Assembly (NCBI RefSeq): GCF_001625305.1
Contig: NW_017802824.1
Coordinates: forward strand, 3,159,062-3,223,061
DNA: 64,000 nucleotides
Reading direction: 5' to 3'
Origin: Branchiostoma belcheri
Lineage: Eukaryota; Chordata; Leptocardii; Amphioxiformes; Branchiostomatidae
How positions within the stretch are numbered: position 1 is the first letter of the stretch; each line of letters begins with the position of its first letter. The notes under the pieces were generated by a model. That model was not told the DNA's origin, searched no databases, and saw only the letters and a program-made list of their open reading frames with translations. Made by a program: the position numbers and the translations under genes. Positions 57,061 through 64,000 of this stretch are shown one piece after another.

Positions 57061-57439
57061 TGCTGGAATAGGAGCTTATAGTCTAGTGTATAGTGCATTG
57101 CGTATATCAGTATATTTATGACATACGTACAATCTTATATGTATGCTAAAATACTATCTCGGTAACTAAGGTTATCTTGCAATGGTTACATTTTGTGAAC
57201 ATTTACACATAATTCAGCTTTGCCTGCCAGGTGGCAACTGTGTTTTTGCGATATTGCATTAATTTTGAAATAAACCATTATCGTAATCATGTAAACTCTG
57301 ATGGCACTAGAAGTTAAGTAAAATACTATTTTGCTGATGGATGGGAGGTAAAGAGTAATATGTAATAACTATTGGACTGATGTCACCAATACGTCATGTA
57401 ATAAAGGCCCCAAAAGGGAGCCCAATTTTTGTTCGTTTA

Positions 57440-58025
57440 ATCAGTTACGAACAGTAGCCGACCAAGCTGAAGACCCGCCAACCACGGCCGACCTTGCTCC
57501 CGACCTACTCACAACCACGGTGGAGTTCGGCAGCGTTCGGGAGGCCATATTCGGCTATATGTGTGACGGGAGCTTTATACGATGACCAATCAATGTAAAA
57601 CACTGGCATTTTAATGACGCCTCCCAATTTTACCCAGATACACCCATAAAATGCAGGGTTTTAGGGATTCGATAATGTGCCAAGCCTTATAAACGTGGAA
57701 CATATCTCCTTTGATAACGTCCATTTACAGCGACTAGGCCTACACTCGCCCATTATTCGTGAGCCCACCGCGGAATTAAATGAAACAACAAATCATCCTA
57801 TCTCCGCACTGCTAACTTCTGCAGCCGGGCGCGGGTCGATACACGCGTGTCCAACTGAAACAGCTTCCCGCCAAACCTATTAAGGAATAGAAGGGAGATC
57901 AATGTGTCTGTAGGATGGCGCTTTTCTGTGCCGCACGATGTTAGCGGTATTGATCTGGTCCAACACTGTCTAAAGTCGCCGTGCGGTGCATGAAGCTCTG
58001 TCACACATAGCCGAATGTTGCCTCC
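57440..58025. repeat. Two MITE family H pieces
   Basis: 57440-57585 has ACAGTAGCCGACCAAGC, GCCATATTCGGCTATATGTG and TGACGGGAGC. 57985-58025 has TCACACATAGCCGAATGTTG, the same end inverted. DNA between is unassigned. Confidence 0.5.
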
Positions 58026-58384
58026 CAAAAATTAGTTTGATCTTTCTTTATTTGTTTAGATATATATGGTCTGTATTAGTTCATTAGATTCTTTGAATTA
58101 TTTTGTTTATTTCCTGCTATTATTTCCTGCTATTACTGTTTATTGTTGCTATACTTTGTTTCAAATTTGGTTCATCTAGTAATAACTGTAATTTATATTT
58201 TAATTTTGTAGTACATTGTATAGGGGAGAGCGTAAGATAAACCACCAGGTTTCCGGACCTCCCATGCATGTCTATTTACATGTATTTCTTAATTGTTAAA
58301 TTTTGCTTTTTTTGTGAGTGCAAAAACAATAAACAGCAACAAACACTTCCGAACACCCCCCCCCCCCTTCAACCATCCATGGTT

Positions 58385-58715
58385 GGGAGTATAGGTCGGA
58401 AGCAAGTTCGGCTGTGGTTGGCTGGTGTCTAGCTGGCGAGGTTGGATACTGTTGGGATGCGCCAGCCGAATGTTTCAAAATGTTGAAAGCATTCGGATGT
58501 TGGCGGGAGGTTCGTTGATGGTTGGTTGGTGGTTGGCTGGTGTTTGGTAGTAGGTCTGTGGTCGGGACTCAATTTTGACTCAAATTTAACTCAAAATTAA
58601 TTTCATCCGCATAGAAAAGGTAGGCGTGGCGTAAATCTATTCAATCTGCTCCAGAACTTCAGTCAACCTTGGTTGGTTGGTGTTCGGGGAAAGGTTCTGA
58701 ATGTGTGGCAGGGGC
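58385..58715. mobile_element. MITE family H, longest copy
   Basis: CCATGGTTGGGAGTATAGG, many GGTTGGCTGG words, GACTCAAATTTAACTC, CCTTGGTTGGTTGG and the right end TGTGTGGCAGGGGCTTTA. The inverted CAACC/GGTTG content makes it self-complementary over much of its length. Confidence 0.6.
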
Positions 58716-60175
58716 TTTAGGCGTATTGATCGAACGTAACACTGAAGCTAAGCTGCCACCCGGTGAAATGAAATACTGTTAACAGAGCCAACACGAGTGT
58801 GTATTGTCCTTTCAATCTCCCACACAGTCGGCCCCTGTAAAAAAGAAATGCTATTACAGCCAGACAAAGGTCTTCCGTTAAGCCAGTCCTATAAATTGGT
58901 TATCCGGACACGGTTTTAACAATGCAGCAGGCATGTCATCCATTCGGAGTACTCTTGTACTGGCTGAATAGCAAAATTACATCGTAAAACGTAGATTGAT
59001 AGCAGGAAACGGAGGTGAACTTGACAAAGGATAAGAAAATATCGAACGTTACTGCAAATGAGAGGGTTTCGAGAGGAAGTAGAGATGAGGAAAGCAGCCG
59101 ATTGGGTTGCCGATATCGTGGTTGTGTAATTTCCGCTTCTGAATTAGATTGCTCACCATGTGGTTGGTAAGAAATGTGTAAATCCAAGTCAATCACAATG
59201 ACCACACAGTGCTTGGAATGTGGATACTTATCACAGCAACCTACATATTTGCCTTCTACAAGAAGTTTATATTTTGAGGAGCGTGTGTCTGTGTGTTTGT
59301 CTGTCTGTGAACACGATCACTTTGAAATGTATGAGTGGATTAACTTTAATACTATTTCATATGCAAGTAGGTCTTCACGAAGCCTGAAAATGATTAGATG
59401 TTGTGCCCCCTGGAACCTTGTTTTGGTACTGCAGCGGAATTCAACATCCAGTATGTATATCTGATGATCTGGACATGCTAGAGTCACGAATTTTGATGGT
59501 AGATAGCTCTTGTCTCTCGCTGTGTCCAGAAAATGGAGCTTGTCTGTTTAGCCGTGGTTTAGGGCGTGTCTTTAGCTGTAAAGATCGCCTCTGTACGAAA
59601 TGGGCCCTCAGACCACCAGCCATGTTATCGACTAAAAGGCGGTACACTGGGCATTACTCAAAACAGCATTGATGGAGCACTCCTACCCAAGTCACTCGCC
59701 AGCCTTTCATTGATCCCCCCCTGCCTCAACCCCAACAGGAGTGGCAGCAGTTCTAATTGACGTTCTCCTAAGACCAACTATACATAATTCACCAGCCAGC
59801 GCTTCAAGGTCGAGGGCTTAACGGCGCGCACTCCTCGAGAGATTCAAATGAATTTTTATTTATTGGCCCCATAAGATACTCCGAGTCCCGGAGTCGTCAA
59901 CCCATTAAGAGCATGTCGACCTTAAGGGCACAGTTCCGTCTATCTAGGAGATGACAGAGTTCATAAGTCGTTTCTCAGGAGATCTTGCAATTCTCATGTT
60001 AGATGGATAAAGTGCATGGTAAATGTGTAAGGATGTCTTCTCAGGATTTTTGCTGTGCTTTATAGAACAACTGTGATGCTACATTTTAGATCACAATCTA
60101 AGCCTACTATTGTGAAGTTAAGCTGTAAACGTGTTATTGTTTAATGTCCTCTAGTTTATATTTATGAATGATTTT
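58716..60175. other. No gene recognised
   Basis: Short frames only. 59170-59760 has several open frames of 64-96 codons on both strands without splice or family support. Confidence 0.35.
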
Positions 60176-60179
60176 ATGT

Positions 60180-60440
60180 GTCCAGTCATTTATGTGTGAA
60201 TGTTCAACAATAGGGTCCGGTTACGTGTTTTGTATCTTAGGCTGGGTCTAGCTATTTATCGGTGGTACGAAAATATAAGGGGACTCCTCGTTTGTTTTTG
60301 GTGATATTCCAAGCTCTTCAAGTATGAAATGATGACGAACATGTGGTAAAATGCGAGTAAATGTCGACAATATCAGACAGATTTCCTCATCCAGAATATT
60401 ATAGTGTTGTGGCCCTAGCCTAAAATTGCCTTTCACACTT
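60180..60440 (+). repeat. MITE family D copy
   Basis: GGTCTAGCTATTTATCGGTGG, AGTATGAAATGATGACGAAC and AATATCAGACAGATTTCCTC are shared with 13100, 22500 and 25615. Confidence 0.5.
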
Positions 60441-60967
60441 ACAAACTGAAATATCTTCAATATAGTTCAAACTTGTATTTACTGTACAGATAGATTCTCG
60501 TAATTAATAGATCACCAACTCGTCTTGTTTACACTCATCTTTTTTTCGTTTTGTCATTTCATATGTATTTTACTATTGTTCTTTACTCTTGTTTTATATC
60601 TATGTTCTATATTAGAAGGTGATATATAAGCAACTTTGCCTGATACTCGTTAAATATATAATATGTGAATAGTGAATAAAAAAGAATTGCATTTCAGAAA
60701 TAGCCACAGAGACGTCCCAGTGTGGTCATATTTATCGTTGTCGTTATCGGTACCTGCCGCTTTATAGCTTTCACAGGAGAGAAGATATCAACTCTACGGC
60801 TAGTCGGAGAAATATTTCACGGGATACTTGGAAAGACGATTCTTTTCCCCTGGGGCTTAACGATCTCACAGCGGGAATCACTTGTTATCAAACACAAGAC
60901 GAATGCACCAATGAATACTCCAGCCACAGGAGAGCCGTGAAATCCCCCATCGCGTTATTTGAGTCCC

Positions 60968-61325
60968 TTAGAGGCATCCAATGTAATTTGAGGACGGCAA
61001 AACTGGAAGTATTCTGAATTAGGCAATCTGTATTATACTGAGACGTAATGTCTCACATTAGCACATTTGCATCAGTATATCATACTTAAGGCATTTAAAG
61101 CTGCAGAAAAAAGCCCCAAGACTATGCCTCTATTTTCCGGGTGGTACCCTAAAAATCAATCCAGATCCTTCCAGTAACCGTTTTTCGTCCAAATTTTGGG
61201 CATGTTTACTCCATGAATGTTGATATACATTGGAACAGTGTTGTTCTAAATAATAACTTGACTAGAATATTGACTTCGAAAAATCAGGTTTCCAAGCCCT
61301 ACAAACTGCACTAGATGTCTTTAAG
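60968..61325 (+). mobile_element. MITE family D, long form
   Basis: AGAGGCATCCAATGTAATTT start and inverted GCACTAGATGTCTTTAA end. Block order is identical to 45186-45537, including CCGGGTGGTACCC and GGTTTCCAAGCCCTA. Confidence 0.65.
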
Positions 61326-61689
61326 AAAGTTGTAATGTTGCCATGCTTCATGGATAAGGGAACTACGATTATATGACAGACATCTGAGTTGCTTAATGTA
61401 ATAGTGTTGGGGATTTCTCATGTGAAGTTATTACGCACTTTGCGACTAATTTATTGCTCCTGCAGGAGTTCCTAGACAGTCATTATTGCCTGCACGACGT
61501 TTGGAGAAAAACAGTACATTTCGGAACGTTGGGAGCCTACCGCTTCCTTAAGTTCCCTTATTCAGAATCAGTAGGAGTTAAACAGAACAAGACGGAAGAG
61601 AGAACTGGAAAATCACATTCGGGAAACCGTAGTCATATTCTCTTCTTTCCTCATTTTTTAAATTTTTATTCCAACATGTAATCACCAGA

Positions 61690-61910
61690 CGTGGTGACGA
61701 CACACTCAACATTCTTCAACTTATATTAATGCCGCCACCAACACAGGGGACAAATACATTACAGGACAATACTCATTTACACCTGAGCTAAGTGAGGAAA
61801 GCTGTGTAAAGTGTCTTTCCCAAGGGCACAAGATCAGTGGCATGTCAGGACTCGAACCCGGGACTCTTAGTTCCGAGTCGCGCACTCTGCCGCTACGCCA
61901 CATGACACCT
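61690..61910 (-). mobile_element. tRNA-derived SINE, minus strand
   Basis: Read on minus: TGGCGTAGCGGCAGAG (A box), CCCGGGTTCGAGTCCTGAC (B box), CTTGGGAAAGACACTTTACAC, then a unique tail with GTGTTGGTGGCGGCATTAA. Confidence 0.72.
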
Positions 61911-62103
61911 TGAACATTAGAGGCGGGGTGAGCCTAAACGACGTCTGAATGAAGATTTCTTGTATACTCCTGGTTACTCTAAGTGCATTCTTTAAAATTT
62001 GGGATGTATCATAATTAGTCAGGCACATTTTGGTTCTTCATTGCATGCGGTCAGAATGATTCTAACGGTGTCGGAATGTTGCACGAATATTCAAAATGCA
62101 ACT

Positions 62104-63030
62104 TTAACCCTATCTAGACCGGGGTGGGGGGGCTTAAAGTGCCCGCGGCAACTTTGATGTCACCTAGCGTCTGAACGGCTAAAGCTAGAACCGCCAAATT
62201 TGGTGACTTTTCCTAAAATATTGTTGACAACAAATCTGTATCAGTGGAATAAGATTATGATTTTTCTTGTTGCCATGGCAACGGGTTTCTGACAGGCATT
62301 TTTTGCCAAATTTAATTATTTCCATTTAAACAACAGAATTTTATGGGTTTTATGTCAAGTTACACATTGTTTCTAACATTAATAACATCACATAAAATTA
62401 TATGTAAATTTTATCATTAAAAATGCATAATTTATGCTAATTTGATGACGTCATTGGCCAAAATCCAAGATGGCGGACCATATCATTAGATCAGGTAAAT
62501 GCAGCTTATTTTCCTTAAAATTTCATCAATACTCCCATTTTTTTTACAAAAAAAGGTTCATATGAATGTCTTTAGTCTGTTTACAATGTATTTTAGGCTT
62601 CATCCTGAAAAAAAAAAATATTTTTCAAAATTCAAGATTGATGATCCAAGATGGCGGATATGTAATATATGCATGACGTCATTTTATGACGTCACCGGTG
62701 TTGCTTTGGGCAACATAAGACTTAGTACATCCTAATATTCTGTCATAAACACTTTTGGTAAAGTTATGTCGTACTCTGTTTAGTTTTCAGGGAATAACCT
62801 ATCTAGACGGTTTTGGCCAATAAAATCACATTAATGACGTCATAATGACGTCATATTACGTCACAACGGCATAAAAATTGTACGTATGATAAATTTTTAC
62901 TAGTACATCATCCTCTGAAAATTTGGTGGTCCTACAATATACTGTTCTCGAGTTCTGAGGGGGGGGCCGAATGACGCCCCCCCCCCCCGGTCCCACCAAG
63001 CCCAAAAAAGCCCGGTCTAGATAGGGTTAA
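62104..63030. mobile_element. piggyBac-like non-autonomous element carrying CRE and YY1-like motifs
   Basis: Inverted ends CCCTATCTAGACCGGG and CCCGGTCTAGATAGGG are perfect 16-mers flanked by TTAA on both sides (62104-62107 and 63027-63030), the target duplication of piggyBac and a few other superfamilies. No transposase frame. The interior contains five TGACGTCA palindromes (62446, 62674, 62687, 62835, 62846), one TTACGTCA (62856), two AAGATGGCGGA boxes (near 62467 and 62649) and G/C homopolymer runs inside the ends. Confidence 0.8.
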
Positions 63031-63329
63031 TGCTCTTCGACATTTTCTACTTTAAATTCGTCTGGGAAGACATCTTGGGCACGCTGAGAACATAACAAAT
63101 ATTTGAAATTCAGTAAGAATTTCTAGCATCTACCTCAAATATCCAGAAATATACAAAGAATTTTTAAAAGTCAGACATTCTAGTTCATCCCGCCTCTCTG
63201 GTCTGTCATTGATTGGGACAAAGAAAAACTAAGTACTTTATGCCCATTTCGTGGTACATAGCAGATAAATAATATCACAATAGATTACGAGCGTTTTCCT
63301 TGTTTTGTTTTTATATTCCGAAACATGTA

Positions 63330-63550
63330 ATCACAAGACGTGGTGACGGCACACTCAAGTTTTTTCAACTTATATTATTGCCGCCACCAACACAGGGACA
63401 ATACAATACAATACTCATTTTCACCTAAGCGAAGTGAGGAAAGTCGTGTAAAGTGCCTTTCCCAAGGGCACAAGATCGGTGGCATGTCAGGACTCGAACC
63501 CGGGGCCTCTGGTTCCGAGTCGAGAACGCTGCCGCTACGCCACACGACCC
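63330..63550 (-). mobile_element. tRNA-derived SINE, minus strand, best preserved
   Basis: Read on minus: GTGTGGCGTAGCGGCAGCG (A box), CGGGTTCGAGTCCTGAC (B box) and CTTGGGAAAGGCACTTTACAC, then TTGTATTGTATTGTCCC and the tail GTGCCGTCACCACGTC. It defines the family together with 61690 and 34010. Confidence 0.75.
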
Positions 63551-63585
63551 CTCCTTGTTTTAAGGGCCACATTCCCCTCATTATA

Positions 63586-64000
63586 TTGAATGAATGAAGA
63601 CCTTTATTGTACATTTTGCCCCACTGGGCTAAAGACAGGTCACATATAGACAAAGTACATCAACAATGTTGATAATAAAACGGCTATAGTACACAAGTAC
63701 GTTCAACTTCCTCTCGCTTTCTGGTAATCTTATAAATGTAGTTGGCAGTATGAGTAGTTAAAGCTGGTTTGTTAAAGACTACAAGGAATATAAATTTCTC
63801 TATACTATTCAAATGCTTAAATTGGGAGTATTTGCTTGACACAAAATCGAAAAGAACGTTTCTTTCGCTGTCATACATGGAACAATCCACAGTAAAATGT
63901 ACCTCGTCTTCTACTTTACCTAAACTACAATATTGGCAGATTCTTTGCTCTAGAGGAGTGCGGTTATGTCTTCCTGATTCAATTCGCAAACTGTGACAAC
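63586..64000 (-). mobile_element. LINE 3' end with ORF2 zinc knuckle (continues off the right edge)
   Basis: Minus-strand frame open from the window edge to a stop at 63684-63686: SLRIESGRHNRTPLEQR, then CQYC-x9-H-x4-C (the CCHC knuckle at the end of many LINE ORF2 proteins), then EKFIFLVVFNKPALTTH. A short 3' UTR ends with AATAAAGGTCTTCATTCATT, an internal poly(A)-like signal and CATT tail. The intact frame suggests a fairly young copy. Confidence 0.75.

Noticed and set aside
14045..63550. tRNA-gene-like A and B boxes at seven places
   Set aside because: None folds into a full tRNA with acceptor stem and terminator; shared body sequence downstream marks them as SINEs.

Overview
This window looks like animal genomic DNA, most probably from a cephalochordate (amphioxus, Branchiostoma). 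Two vertebrate-type housekeeping genes keep chordate-like sequence and many short exons with canonical GT-AG introns of about 0.3-3 kb. The rest is AT-rich and packed with short palindromic transposon derivatives, tRNA-derived SINEs, LINE tails and tandem arrays. The species call is an inference from gene style and repeats; another invertebrate deuterostome is possible.

Layout: (1) 1-9527, minus strand: UTP14A, a component of the U3 small-subunit processome. Eleven exons (617 codons) are present and the C-terminus runs off the left edge. (2) 9528-10040: a 513-bp head-to-head promoter with a YY1-like box and an upstream ORF. (3) 10041-26173, plus strand: a SUMO protease of the SENP6/SENP7 branch of the Ulp1 family. 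I resolve 23 exons (about 1,468 codons), with two SUMO-interacting motifs, a zinc-ribbon-like CxxC..CxxC element, a conserved central domain and a split catalytic domain (His, Asp, Gln and Cys all visible). A 20-N assembly gap removes the start of exon 15. (4) 26.9-64 kb: a gene-poor region of nested MITEs, SINEs, LINE 3' ends and at least seven tandem arrays. One exon-like element stands out: a 25-codon signal-peptide exon at 38874-38949 with a perfect phase-1 donor inside a GC-rich, E-box-rich block. It may be exon 1 of a gene continuing to the right.

The two genes share a start region but not a pathway. UTP14A acts in nucleolar pre-rRNA processing and SENP6/7 trims poly-SUMO chains in the nucleus, including on ribosome-biogenesis and chromatin factors in vertebrates, so shared transcription of growth-related nuclear genes is plausible but unproven.

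Mobile DNA is the other theme. I can define element boundaries and target-site duplications for a 5'-truncated LINE, a hAT-like MITE, PIF/Harbinger-like MITEs (TTA/TAA duplications, down to 67 bp) and a 0.9-kb TTAA-flanked piggyBac-like element carrying five perfect CRE palindromes and two YY1-like boxes. I recognise no wholly new multi-gene system. The most unusual items are the CRE-loaded element, the orphan signal-peptide exon, the SENP6/7 zinc element, and ribozyme-like CTGATGA/GAAA hairpins in several repeat families.
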